A stretch of 64,000 nt of DNA from JACCYJ01 sp038198775. Lineage in GTDB: Bacteria; Actinomycetota; Actinomycetes; Propionibacteriales; Nocardioidaceae. The translations under genes were made by a program, and so were the position numbers. Where the stretch lies: NCBI GenBank assembly GCA_038198775.1, contig JBBPZV010000006.1:1-64000 (forward strand), written 5' to 3'. A model generated the notes under the pieces. The model saw only the letters and a program-made list of their open reading frames with translations, was not told the origin of the DNA and did no database searches. Shown here one piece after another: positions 1 through 8,360 of the stretch (position 1 is its first letter; each line of letters opens with the position of its first letter).

Positions 1-822
<822 letters not shown>

Positions 823-1179
823 TCATTGGTCCTGAAGCAGCCCGAGGACGTTGCCATCGGGGTCGGTGACGGTGGCCACCAGGCGGCCGCCACCGACATC
901 GTGCGCAGGCTCGTTCACGGTGGCTCCCGCGGCGGTGACCTCGGCCAGCTTCGCCTCCAGGTCCGACACATGCCAGTAGGCCACCGGAGAGGTCATACCC
1001 TGCGGTCCACCGCCCGGCACCAAGCCGATGTGCTGCCCGGCGGCCTCGAAGCCGACGTAGTAGGACTCGTCGGTCAGCGGCGGTACGCCGAGCAGGGCGG
1101 CGTACACCTCCTTGGCGGTCGCCACATCGGAGACGGGATGCAGCACGGTCTTGATTCCCTGGGTGGAAGAGCCGGTCAT
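823..1179 (-). CDS. VOC family (glyoxalase/bleomycin-resistance fold) protein
   Basis: This is a small single-domain protein of 118 residues with the typical opening IKTVLHPVSDVATAKEVYAAL and closing TVTDPDGNVLGLLQ of vicinal oxygen chelate proteins. Two such beta-alpha-beta modules form a metal site that acts on small molecules or binds drugs; the substrate cannot be read from sequence. I chose the ATG at 1179 because GGAG lies five bases upstream. An in-frame ATG at 1203 would add eight residues. The stop abuts the GTG of the UvrA-like gene, so the two form an operon, perhaps for toxicant or drug tolerance (inference). Confidence 0.85.
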   Translation of the reverse strand: MTGSSTQGIKTVLHPVSDVATAKEVYAALLGVPPLTDESYYVGFEAAGQHIGLVPGGGPQGMTSPVAYWHVSDLEAKLAEVTAAGATVNEPAHDVGGGRLVATVTDPDGNVLGLLQDQ

Positions 1180-1232
1180 GGTCACTCCGGGCTGGTGGGT
1201 CATAACGACCCTGTGGGTGGTACGTGACGATC

Positions 1233-1238
1233 ACGCTA
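1233..1238 (-). promoter_or_regulatory. candidate -10 (TAGCGT) for the VOC/uvrA-like operon
   Basis: TAGCGT on the minus strand would place a transcript start near 1226, giving a leader of about 47 nt to the chosen VOC start. It is the same hexamer class seen before many other genes in this window. No convincing -35 is visible. Confidence 0.4.
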
Positions 1239-1338
1239 GCTGTGGCTCGGTGAGCGGCGCTTCTCGATTCCTGATCAGTCTGGTCACCTGTTGCGCCACG
1301 AGGGCATCCCCGGGCGAGCCGAACTCGCGGCTGAGGGC

Positions 1339-1424
1339 CGTTGCTTTCCCAGGTGAACCTGGGCAAGCAACGCTTCCCATGGCGCACAGCCTGTTGGAAG
1401 TGACGCTTAGCCATGAGAAGTGGT
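1339..1424 (+). repeat. dispersed two-hairpin repeat, copy A
   Basis: Hairpin 1 pairs CGTTGCTT and CCCAGGT (1339-1354) with ACCTGGG and AAGCAACG (1357-1372). Hairpin 2 pairs CATGGC (1378-1383) with GCCATG (1410-1415). Copies B (31807) and C (34446) share the layout and the inner CTGTTGGAAGTG-like segment, while the stem bases differ with pairing kept. The 3' end of this copy supplies the GAGAAG just before the sulfotransferase start. Read on the opposite strand all three copies give a short open frame starting MA and ending near TW(D/E)S, which I take as a by-product. Confidence 0.75.
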
Positions 1425-1425
1425 C

Positions 1426-2448
1426 ATGCCGGCAGTTTCGGCCGAGCCGCAGGACTGGCCACCGACTACCGATACCGTCTCAGCGGTGCCGGCACCGCGT
1501 CGACGTTATCGCTCCAGCGAGGAGGACAGCGCTCGCTGGGAGGGCTTCGGCTTCCGTGAGGGCGACATCGTCATCAGCACCCGCTCCAAGAGCGGCACGA
1601 CCTGGTTGCAGCGGATCTGCGCCCTGCTGATCTTCGGCGGCCCGGAGCTGCCGGAGCCGCTGTCACGGATCTCGCCATGGCTGGACTGGCTGGCGGAGCC
1701 ACGCGAGCGGGTGTACGCCGTCTTGGCGGCGCAGCGACATCGCCGGTTCATCAAGACGCACACGCCGCTCGACGGCCTGCCCATCGACGTGCGAGCCACC
1801 TACCTCGTCGTCGCCCGCGACCCGCTGGACGCGGCGGTCTCCCTCTACCACCAAGGCGACAACATCGACCGGGTCCGGCTGCGCCGGCTGACCGGGCAGC
1901 CCCAGGCGTCGCAACCGCCACCGACTCGCCCGGACATCCGAAGCTGGTTGCGGGAGTGGATCGACGACAATGCCGATCCGGGCGAGGAGATGGACTCCCT
2001 GCCCGGGTACGCCTGGCACCTCTCGGACGCCTGGTCGCGGCGCGATGCTGCCAACGTGACGCTCGTACGCTACGACGACCTGCTCGCAGACCTCGACGCG
2101 ATGATTCGACACCTGGCGGCCCGGCTGGGCATCTCGGTGGCCGACGACGCCTGGAGCCGCCTGGTCGAGGCGGCGACGTTCGCGCAGATGCGGGCCGAGG
2201 CAGCCCGCTCGGCCCCTGACCCGGCGGGGGTGCTGCGCAGCCCGACCGCGTTCTTCCGGCGTGGCTCCTCTGGTGCCGGCGCCGAGCTGCTCGACGAAGC
2301 GGAACTGCGGCGCTACCGCCGGCGCCTCCAACATCTCATGCCGCCGGATCTGGTGGAATGGTTGGCAGCGGGTCAGCCGGGCGCCGCGACGCGCCACGGT
2401 TCGACACCTGGGGACGACACCCGGCGTACCCGCCGCGGCGAGCGGTGA
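1426..2448 (+). CDS. PAPS-dependent sulfotransferase
   Basis: This is a cytosolic sulfotransferase-family protein of 340 residues that should transfer sulfate from PAPS to an alcohol or amine acceptor. The 5'-phosphosulfate loop RSKSGTTWLQRI is near residues 53-64 and the 3'-phosphate motif ARDPLDAAVSLYHQ near 127-140. The acceptor is unknown. The ATG at 1426 is preferred; a GTG two codons earlier is possible. The upstream repeat copy A ends within the ribosome-binding region, so the repeat may influence translation. The transporter gene follows 22 bases after the stop and may be co-transcribed. Confidence 0.88.
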   Translation: MPAVSAEPQDWPPTTDTVSAVPAPRRRYRSSEEDSARWEGFGFREGDIVISTRSKSGTTWLQRICALLIFGGPELPEPLSRISPWLDWLAEPRERVYAVLAAQRHRRFIKTHTPLDGLPIDVRATYLVVARDPLDAAVSLYHQGDNIDRVRLRRLTGQPQASQPPPTRPDIRSWLREWIDDNADPGEEMDSLPGYAWHLSDAWSRRDAANVTLVRYDDLLADLDAMIRHLAARLGISVADDAWSRLVEAATFAQMRAEAARSAPDPAGVLRSPTAFFRRGSSGAGAELLDEAELRRYRRRLQHLMPPDLVEWLAAGQPGAATRHGSTPGDDTRRTRRGER

Positions 2449-2470
2449 GGGCACCCGCGATCATTCCGGC

Positions 2471-3454
2471 GTGAGCCGGCCCACCACCGAAGCCGGCGAA
2501 CGGGGCCACCCGGGGCACAGGTCCGTCCTGGCTCGACTGGCCATCCCAGCCATGATCGCCATCGGCGCCTTGGTGACCCTGCAGGCCGAGATCAACGGCC
2601 GGCTGGCCGCAGCGCTCGGCTCCGGAGTGCGCGCCGGTGCCACGGCCGCCCTGATCTCGTTCGGCGGCGGGCTGGTCCTCCTCACTGCGCTGGTCGGGGT
2701 GCACCGGCGCACGCGCTCAGGGGTGGCAGGGATAACGGCGGCGGTACGCGCGGGGCGGTTGCACTGGTGGCAGGTCGCCGGTGGCGCCGGTGGCGCGTTC
2801 ATCGTCGCCTCGCAGGGGCTCACCGTGGCCACGATCGGTGTGGCGTTGTTCACCGTTGCGCTGGTCGCGGGGCAGAGCAGCAGCTCCTTGGCGGTGGACC
2901 AGATCGGTCTCGGTCCGGCCGGCCGGCAGCCCGTGACCCCGGCGCGCCTGGTGGGCGCCTCGTTGACGCTGGTCGCGGTGGGGCTCGCGGTGTCCGAACG
3001 GCTCACCGGCACCGCGGCCCTCGGTGCCGGCGCGCTTTCGCTGGTCTTGCTGCCGCTGCTCGGCGGTTTCGGCGCGGCCTTCCAGCAGGCGGTCAACGGA
3101 CAGGTCAACCAGGTCGGCGGTCCCTGGGCGGCGACCTGGAACAACTTCGTCGTCGGGACCGCGCTCCTCCTCGGGTTCACGCTCGCGGCGCGAGCGCTGC
3201 CCGGTCACCTCGCGCCGCTGCCGAGCACCTGGTGGCTTTACACAGGCGGGGCCATCGGCATCGTGTTCATCAGCGCCGCGGCCGTCTTGGTGCAGGTCCA
3301 CGGCGTGCTGGTCCTCGGGCTGTGCACAGTCGCCGGTCAGGTGTTCGGCGCCCTCGCTGTCGACGTCGTCACCGGCGAGGCCGTTGGTGCGCGCAGTGTC
3401 GCCGGAGCCGCTCTGACACTGGTCGGGGTGGCGGTCGCCGCATGGCCGAGGTGA
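2471..3454 (+). CDS. DMT-superfamily membrane protein (YdcZ/DUF606 type)
   Basis: About ten hydrophobic segments arranged as two similar halves identify a DMT-type permease of the YdcZ (DUF606) kind. Each half opens with the characteristic ALVTLQAEINGRLA- or AFQQAVNGQVNQ-like segment, at about residues 38-50 and 205-217. The substrate is unknown; relatives are suspected exporters. The start is a GTG 22 nt after the sulfotransferase stop with no good Shine-Dalgarno; the open frame extends further upstream inside the sulfotransferase gene, so a longer product cannot be excluded. The stop codon lies in the stem of a hairpin shared with the convergent aldo/keto reductase gene. Confidence 0.82.
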   Translation: MSRPTTEAGERGHPGHRSVLARLAIPAMIAIGALVTLQAEINGRLAAALGSGVRAGATAALISFGGGLVLLTALVGVHRRTRSGVAGITAAVRAGRLHWWQVAGGAGGAFIVASQGLTVATIGVALFTVALVAGQSSSSLAVDQIGLGPAGRQPVTPARLVGASLTLVAVGLAVSERLTGTAALGAGALSLVLLPLLGGFGAAFQQAVNGQVNQVGGPWAATWNNFVVGTALLLGFTLAARALPGHLAPLPSTWWLYTGGAIGIVFISAAAVLVQVHGVLVLGLCTVAGQVFGALAVDVVTGEAVGARSVAGAALTLVGVAVAAWPR

Positions 3455-3487
3455 TCGCGCCACTGAGCCCAGCCACGGCGGCGATCA
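3452..3487. terminator. bidirectional hairpin between convergent genes
   Basis: TGATCGCGCC (3452-3461) pairs with GGCGGCGATCA (3477-3487) with one bulge. The stop codons of both the transporter (3452-3454) and the aldo/keto reductase (3485-3487) lie in the stem. There is no T tract on either side. Confidence 0.5.
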
Positions 3488-4429
3488 GTCCAGTTCGTCG
3501 AGCGCGGCGAGGTCCTCCGGCGTGGGCTCCCAGGTGCCTGCGGCGGCGTTGGAACGCACCTGCTCCGGCTTGGTGGCACCGGAGATCACCGACGCCACCG
3601 CCGGCTGCGCCGCGAGGCCGCCGATCGCCACCTGGAGCACGCTCAGTTCGCGCTCGTCGGCGAAGCGCTGCAATCCCTCGATGCGGTCGAAGTCGGCGCC
3701 CTCCAGCCGGGCGCTCTGAGCGGCCAGCCGGCTGCCCTGCGGCGCGTCCTCGCCGCGCTTGTACTTGCCGGTGAGCAGGCCGTACTCGAGCGGGAAGTAC
3801 GGCAGTATGCCGACGCCGATGTGTTCGCAGGCCGGCACCAGCTCGTCTTCTGCATCGCGGTCGTAGAGCGAGTACTTGTTCTGCGCGCTCACGAACGGCG
3901 TCAGGCCACCCGCACGCGCCTGCCAGTCGGCGTCGACGACCTGCCACGCGGCGAAGTTGGAGCTGCCGAGGTAGCGCACCTTGCCTTCGGTCACCAGGTC
4001 GTGCAAGGCGGCCAGGGTCTCCTCGATCGGCGTCAGCTCGTCTGGTTCGTGCATCTGGTAGAGGTCGATGTGATCGGTTCCCAGGCGGCGCAGGCTCGCC
4101 TCCAACGCCGTTCGGAGATAGCGGCGCGATCCGCGGACCCCCCAGTCCGGACCGTTGGCGCCTCGCATGTCCATGCCGAACTTGGTGGCCACCACAACGT
4201 CGCCTCGACGCCGGCCAAGTGCCCGACCGAGCAGGGTCTCGGACTCCCCCGGCTCGCCACCGTAGGTGTCGGCGGTGTCGAAAAGCGTGATGCCTGCATC
4301 GAGCGCGGCGCTCACCACCGCAGCGGTCTGTGCGGCGTCGATGCGGGCTCCGAAGGCGTTGCAGCCGAGCCCGACCGTGCTCACGGTGAGTCCGGACTCC
4401 CCCAGCTGGGAGTACGTCATGTCGCTCAT
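3485..4429 (-). CDS. aldo/keto reductase
   Basis: A 314-residue TIM-barrel oxidoreductase that reduces carbonyl compounds with NADPH. The catalytic tetrad is complete: Asp and Tyr in FDTADTYG (about residues 50-57), Lys in VVVATKFG (about 79-86), and His in IDLYQMHEPD (about 121-130). The cofactor-binding end reads SVISGATKPEQVRSN. The physiological substrate is not predictable. A TAGCGT hexamer ends six bases before the ATG, so the mRNA is probably leaderless. The gene is divergent from the HTH-MurA gene with 181 bp between starts. Confidence 0.92.
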   Translation of the reverse strand: MSDMTYSQLGESGLTVSTVGLGCNAFGARIDAAQTAAVVSAALDAGITLFDTADTYGGEPGESETLLGRALGRRRGDVVVATKFGMDMRGANGPDWGVRGSRRYLRTALEASLRRLGTDHIDLYQMHEPDELTPIEETLAALHDLVTEGKVRYLGSSNFAAWQVVDADWQARAGGLTPFVSAQNKYSLYDRDAEDELVPACEHIGVGILPYFPLEYGLLTGKYKRGEDAPQGSRLAAQSARLEGADFDRIEGLQRFADERELSVLQVAIGGLAAQPAVASVISGATKPEQVRSNAAAGTWEPTPEDLAALDELD

Positions 4430-4435
4430 GGGGAC

Positions 4436-4441
4436 ACGCTA
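4436..4441 (-). promoter_or_regulatory. -10 (TAGCGT) for a leaderless aldo/keto reductase transcript
   Basis: TAGCGT is followed by GTCCCC and then the ATG at 4429. Six bases from -10 to start codon leave no room for a ribosome-binding site. Confidence 0.55.
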
Positions 4442-4579
4442 CGGGGCGGCGCCGGGCGGCGGTCTCGCGCCCGTACGGTTGGCCGGTGGCAGAGGAGACG
4501 AACCACCTGCGCGCACATCGCGCCGAAGCCGCGGCCCCACTCCCCTGTCGCGTCCGCGACTCGCCCGATGTGATAGGCG

Positions 4580-4602
4580 CTATCTCAGATATGAGATAGC
4601 AT
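4580..4602 (+). promoter_or_regulatory. inverted-repeat operator overlapping the -10 of the HTH-MurA gene
   Basis: CTATCTCA (4580-4587) and TGAGATAG (4592-4599) are perfect 8-bp arms around GATA. The right arm overlaps TAGCAT (4597-4602), a -10-like hexamer ending eight bases before the ATG at 4611. No Shine-Dalgarno is present, so the transcript is probably leaderless. The placement suggests that the HTH domain encoded next to it represses its own gene (inference). Confidence 0.65.
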
Positions 4603-4610
4603 CGCGGGCC

Positions 4611-6140
4611 ATGAGCGAGGACTACCTCAGCCGGATCGGCAACCTCATTCGCGATGCCCGCAAGCACCGGGGATGGACGCAAAACGACCTCGCCGACTCG
4701 CTGGCGACCAGCCAGAGCGCGGTCAACCGGATCGAGCGGGGCCACCAGAACCTCAGCCTGGACATGCTGGCTCGAATCGGCGAGGCGCTGGATTCGGAGT
4801 TCGTCTCCCTCGGGGTGCCCGGCCCGATGCACCTGAGGGTGGCCGGAGGCATCCGGCTGTCGGGGAGCATCTCGGTCAAGTCATCGAAGAACGCCGGCGT
4901 CGCGCTGTTGGCGGCCTCCCTGCTCAACCAGGGACGGACGACGCTGCGGCGGGTGGCTCGCATCGAGGAGGTCAACCGGCTGCTGGAGGTGCTGGCGTCC
5001 ATGGGCGTCCGAGCCCGCTGGCTCAACGAGGACAACGACCTCGAGATCGTGCCCCCACCGCGGCTTCACCTCGACCAGATAGACACCGAGGCGGCCCGGC
5101 GTACTCGCTCCATCATCATGTTCCTCGGCCCGCTGCTGCACTCGGAACGAGAGTTCCGCCTGCCGTACGCCGGTGGTTGCGACCTCGGAACGCGTACCGT
5201 CGAGCCGCACCTCGCCGCGCTCCGGCCCTTCGGCCTCGAGGTCAAGGCGACCGAGGGCAGCTACCACGCTTCGGTGCCGCAGCGGCGCAGCCCGCGCCGT
5301 CCCATCGTCCTCACCGAGCGCGGGGACACCGTCACCGAGAACGCCCTGTTGGCTGCCGCTCGCCACGACGGCACCACTGTCATCCGCAACGCGAGCAGCA
5401 ACTACATGGTGCAGGATCTCTGCTTCTACCTCACCGAGCTCGGCGTCGGCGTCGACGGGGTCGGCACCACCACGCTGACCGTCACCGGCAGGCCGCACAT
5501 CGACCGCGACGTGACGTACGCGCCCAGTGAGGATCCGATCGAGGCGATGAGCCTGGTGGCCGCCGCGATCGTCACCGAGTCACAGATCACCATCCGCCGA
5601 GCCCCGATCGAGTTCCTCGAGATCGAGCTGGCGCTGCTGGAGGAGATGGGTTTCCAGTACGAGCGCAGCGAGGAATACTTCGCAGCCAACGGCCGTACCC
5701 GGCTGGTGGACCTCACTACGTACGCTTCCACGTTGCACTCCCCCATCGACAAGATCCATCCGATGCCGTTCCCAGGTCTCAACATCGACAACCTGCCGTT
5801 CTTCGCGGTGATCGCCGCCACCGCCACCGGGTCGACGCTGCTGCACGACTGGGTCTACGAGAACCGCGCCATCTATCTGACTGAGCTCAACAAGCTGGGC
5901 GCCTCGGTCAAGCTGCTGGACCCGCACCGGGTCCTCATCGAGGGACCGACACGCTGGCGTGGCGCCGAGGTCATCTGCCCGCCGGCGCTACGCCCGGCCG
6001 TCGTGATCCTCTTGGCCATGCTCGCGGCTCGTGGAACCTCCGTGCTCCGTAACGTGTACGTGATCCATCGCGGTTATGAGGACCTCGCCGAACGGCTCAA
6101 CACACTGGGCGCGCAGATCGAGACGTTTCGCGACATCTGA
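4611..6140 (+). CDS. XRE-type HTH domain fused to MurA/EPSP-synthase-family enolpyruvyl transferase
   Basis: The 509-residue protein begins with an XRE helix-turn-helix of about 70 residues (RDARKHRGWTQNDLADSLATS, INRIERG-type second helix), then a full UDP-GlcNAc 1-carboxyvinyltransferase-like domain. MurA signatures are kept: the substrate lysine in SSKNAGVALLAASLL, the active-site cysteine in GGCDLGTRTVEPH, an aspartate in PGLNIDNLPFF, and the C-terminal HRGYEDLAERL. MurA makes the first committed peptidoglycan precursor from UDP-GlcNAc and PEP. The N-terminal HTH and the adjacent palindrome suggest a DNA-binding, possibly self-regulating variant, perhaps a second MurA rather than the housekeeping enzyme. 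Whether it is catalytic, regulatory or both is not known. Confidence 0.85.
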   Translation: MSEDYLSRIGNLIRDARKHRGWTQNDLADSLATSQSAVNRIERGHQNLSLDMLARIGEALDSEFVSLGVPGPMHLRVAGGIRLSGSISVKSSKNAGVALLAASLLNQGRTTLRRVARIEEVNRLLEVLASMGVRARWLNEDNDLEIVPPPRLHLDQIDTEAARRTRSIIMFLGPLLHSEREFRLPYAGGCDLGTRTVEPHLAALRPFGLEVKATEGSYHASVPQRRSPRRPIVLTERGDTVTENALLAAARHDGTTVIRNASSNYMVQDLCFYLTELGVGVDGVGTTTLTVTGRPHIDRDVTYAPSEDPIEAMSLVAAAIVTESQITIRRAPIEFLEIELALLEEMGFQYERSEEYFAANGRTRLVDLTTYASTLHSPIDKIHPMPFPGLNIDNLPFFAVIAATATGSTLLHDWVYENRAIYLTELNKLGASVKLLDPHRVLIEGPTRWRGAEVICPPALRPAVVILLAMLAARGTSVLRNVYVIHRGYEDLAERLNTLGAQIETFRDI

Positions 6141-6141
6141 G

Positions 6142-6164
6142 CCGGACCCGGTGGCAGGGTCCGG
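6142..6164. terminator. hairpin between HTH-MurA and zinc-ribbon genes
   Basis: CCGGACCC (6142-6149) and GGGTCCGG (6157-6164) form a perfect 8-bp stem with a 7-nt loop, directly after one stop codon and directly before the other on the opposite strand. No T tract follows. Confidence 0.6.
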
Positions 6165-6431
6165 TCATCCGAAGAGGGCGTCGACGAACGAGCGGGGGGA
6201 CGGACCAGCGGCAGCAGCTGGCGGGACCGGCATCTCGGGCGTGATCCGCGGCAGTGGCTGGGTGCGCGGTCCCTGGGAGACGTGCCAGTCGTTCTCCTGC
6301 TCGGCGAGCACGCCACGGTCGGCCCGGTCGAGGAAGATCCCCTCGCACTGTCCACACTGGGCGACGCTGACTCCGGCGCGCTGCCGCTCGCTCATCTCAC
6401 CTCGGCATCTGGGGCAGGTCATCGTCTCCAT
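6165..6431 (-). CDS. small zinc-ribbon protein (TFIIB-type zinc finger family)
   Basis: An 88-residue protein opening METMTCPRCRGEM and continuing with QCGQCEGIFLDRADRG, the paired CxxC arrangement of the zf-TFIIB small protein family (PF13453 type). The C-terminal half is proline- and alanine-rich and ends RSFVDALFG. Function is unknown; members are assumed to bind zinc and perhaps nucleic acid. The open frame extends upstream, but TACGGT lies six bases before this ATG, the leaderless arrangement common in this window, which supports the short form. Confidence 0.78.
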   Translation of the reverse strand: METMTCPRCRGEMSERQRAGVSVAQCGQCEGIFLDRADRGVLAEQENDWHVSQGPRTQPLPRITPEMPVPPAAAAGPSPRSFVDALFG

Positions 6432-6437
6432 CCCGGC

Positions 6438-6443
6438 ACCGTA
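6438..6443 (-). promoter_or_regulatory. -10 (TACGGT) for leaderless zinc-ribbon gene
   Basis: TACGGT, six bases GCCGGG, then ATG. It decides the start at 6431 over upstream in-frame codons. Confidence 0.45.
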
Positions 6444-6499
6444 CCCACCGCTGCGGTAGGCAAGCCGCTGCGACCGGGCGCGACCGCGATACTGGCGCG

Positions 6500-7294
6500 G
6501 TGTCAAGGTTGCGGACCGCGGACTACGCCTTCTTCGACCACCCCGGTCCGATTCCCATGGCACACCGAGGCGGGGCGCGCTACGGCCCCAACATCGGGTT
6601 GGAGAACTCCCTCACCGCCTTCGCCAACGCCGTCTCCACCGGCTACCGCTACCTGGAAACCGACGTGCACGCCTCGCGGGACGGAGCCCTCTTCGCGTTC
6701 CACGACTCCACCCTCGATCGGGTGACCGGTGCCAGCGGATCCATCCGTTCGCTCGACGCCGCCGTCGTACGCCGGGCCCGGATCGGGGGACGAGAGCCGA
6801 TCCCGTACCTTGCCGAGCTGCTCGACGCGCTGCCAGGGGCGCGGTTCAACGTCGACGTCAAGGAGGAGGCCGCCGTCGAGCCGCTGGCACGGCTGATCGG
6901 CGAGACCGGCTGCCACGACCGGATCTGTGTCGCGTCGTTCTCTACCGCCCGGCTGCAACGGTTTCGCGCCCTCGTCGGGCCCCGGGTGGCCACCTCGCTG
7001 GGCTCAGCGGAGGTGGCGGCGCTGCGCCTGTCGCCACTCGCCGGGGGCCGCGCCGTCGGGGTCCGCCGCGGAGCGGCATGCGCCCAGGTGCCCTACCGGT
7101 TCGGCGCGATCTTGCTCGCCTCCGAGCGATTCGTGCACCGGGCCCACAGCGTCGGGCTCGCCGTGCACGTCTGGACGGTGGACGACGCCGAAGCGATGCG
7201 GACCCTGCTCGACCGCGGCGTCGACGGCATCATCACCGACCGGCCCGAGGTGCTGCGGAAGGTGCTGGTCGAGCGAGGGCAGTGGCATTCGTGA
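6500..7294 (+). CDS. glycerophosphodiester phosphodiesterase family protein
   Basis: A 264-residue GDPD-fold protein. The catalytic elements are visible: MAHRGG (first His-Arg, about 20-25), the Glu/Asp pair in YLETDVHAS (about 51-59), the second histidine in FAFHDSTLDR, and the lysine-containing NVDVKEE strand. The end AVHVWTVDDAEAMRTLLDRGVDGIITDRP is typical. It hydrolyses glycerophosphodiesters to glycerol 3-phosphate and an alcohol. There is no signal peptide, so it should be cytoplasmic. The start is a GTG; GATACT six bases upstream could be a leaderless -10. Confidence 0.9.
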   Translation: MSRLRTADYAFFDHPGPIPMAHRGGARYGPNIGLENSLTAFANAVSTGYRYLETDVHASRDGALFAFHDSTLDRVTGASGSIRSLDAAVVRRARIGGREPIPYLAELLDALPGARFNVDVKEEAAVEPLARLIGETGCHDRICVASFSTARLQRFRALVGPRVATSLGSAEVAALRLSPLAGGRAVGVRRGAACAQVPYRFGAILLASERFVHRAHSVGLAVHVWTVDDAEAMRTLLDRGVDGIITDRPEVLRKVLVERGQWHS

Positions 7295-7395
7295 GCGGCA
7301 CGCCCGGTACGTCGCGGAGCGGCCGCCCGCCGCTTGGAAGGAATTGACAGCAGTCGATAATCACCTTCCCAGGGTGTTGTGAGCCTGTTCTCAGC

Positions 7396-7421
7396 GGAAT
7401 CTCATCGCTGACCTTTACGTT
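7396..7421 (+). promoter_or_regulatory. SigR-type (thiol stress) promoter of rbpA
   Basis: GGAAT (7396-7400), exactly 18 bases, then GTT (7419-7421). This matches the GGGAAT-N18-GTT consensus of the Streptomyces SigR / mycobacterial SigH family. From memory, rbpA is a known SigR target in Streptomyces coelicolor, which supports the call. Confidence 0.7.
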
Positions 7422-7510
7422 GTACGCGTCGGATGCTTCCAGCGGCCATCCATACCGGTGGGTGGCGACGAATCCCCGGGGACGACCGACGCAACCCACT
7501 AGGAGGGGCC

Positions 7511-7897
7511 ATGGCAGACCGCGCACTGCGAGGAGCGCGCCTCGGCGGGCAGAGCTTCGAGGACGAACGCGGCGTCGAGATGGCTCCCCGCCAAGACGTC
7601 GGGTACGACTGCCCGCGCGGCCACACGTTCACGATCCCCTTCGCCGACGATGCCTCGGTGCCAGCCCAGTGGGAGTGCCCCCGCTGCGGAGCGACGAGCA
7701 ACGTCATCGACGGCGACCCCCCGGCGGGCAAGCCGGAGAAGCGGGCGCGGACGCACTGGGACATGCTGCTCGAGCGGCGTTCGATCCCCGAGCTCGAGCA
7801 GATCCTCTCCGAGCGGCTCGAGCTGCTGCGCGGCGGCGAGATCGGGCCGGCCCACCTGCACCGGCGGCCCAGGTCCGGCCGCAAGAAGAGCGCCTGA
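7511..7897 (+). CDS. rbpA: RNA polymerase-binding protein RbpA
   Basis: A 128-residue protein with the RbpA hallmark opening MADRALRGARLGGQSFED, the core YDCPRGHTFTIPFADDA and WECPRCG, and the C-terminal sigma-interacting helix RTHWDMLLERRSIPELEQIL. RbpA binds RNA polymerase and group 1/2 sigma factors, stabilising open complexes; it is confined to Actinobacteria. A strong AGGAGG lies at 7501-7506. The SigR-type promoter about 90 bp upstream predicts induction by disulfide stress. It converges on fxsA with six bases between the stop codons. Confidence 0.97.
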   Translation: MADRALRGARLGGQSFEDERGVEMAPRQDVGYDCPRGHTFTIPFADDASVPAQWECPRCGATSNVIDGDPPAGKPEKRARTHWDMLLERRSIPELEQILSERLELLRGGEIGPAHLHRRPRSGRKKSA

Positions 7898-7903
7898 GCC
7901 GCG

Positions 7904-8338
7904 CTACTCGTCGATCACCTCACCGGGAACCACCTGTGGGGCGGCACCAGCCCCGCCGCCGCGGAGCCTTCCTCCCGCCTGCCGCGCCACGTACGCCTGC
8001 ACCACCCGCCGGGCGAACGGCCGGGTGAACGGCAGCACGAACCCGAATCCGACCACGTCGGTGACGAAGCCGGGTGTGAGCAGGAGGGTCCCACCGATGA
8101 GGACCAGCGCCGCGTCGGTCAGCTCGCGACCCGGCAGGTGACCGGTGCGTAGGGCACCGCTCAGCGCCTTCCATGCTCGCAGCCCTTCGCGCTTCACAAG
8201 CCACGCGCCGAGCGCGCTCTCCACGACCAGCAGGGTGAGGGTCGGCCAGAAGCCGATCAGCTGCCCCACCTGCACGATGACCGCGATCTCGATGATCGGC
8301 ACCACGAGCAACGCGATCGGCAACAGCCGCCACGGCAT
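7904..8338 (-). CDS. fxsA: FxsA family membrane protein
   Basis: A 144-residue protein with an N-terminal hydrophobic helix (RLLPIALLVVPIIEIAVIVQV), the conserved GFWPTLTLLVVESALGAWLVKREGL segment, and further helices around LVLIGGTLLLTPGFVTDVVGF. This is the FxsA (suppressor of F exclusion of phage T7) family. Its biochemical role is unknown. GGAGGG lies seven bases before the ATG. It is preceded by ppm1 in the same direction, as I recall from mycobacteria. Confidence 0.9.
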   Translation of the reverse strand: MPWRLLPIALLVVPIIEIAVIVQVGQLIGFWPTLTLLVVESALGAWLVKREGLRAWKALSGALRTGHLPGRELTDAALVLIGGTLLLTPGFVTDVVGFGFVLPFTRPFARRVVQAYVARQAGGRLRGGGAGAAPQVVPGEVIDE

Positions 8339-8360
8339 CGGTTGACCCTCCTCACCGGAG

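Noticed and set aside
7337..7349. TTGACA-containing segment as a housekeeping promoter of rbpA
   Set aside because: No -10 at 16-18 bp spacing; the SigR-type motif 50 bp downstream is exact.
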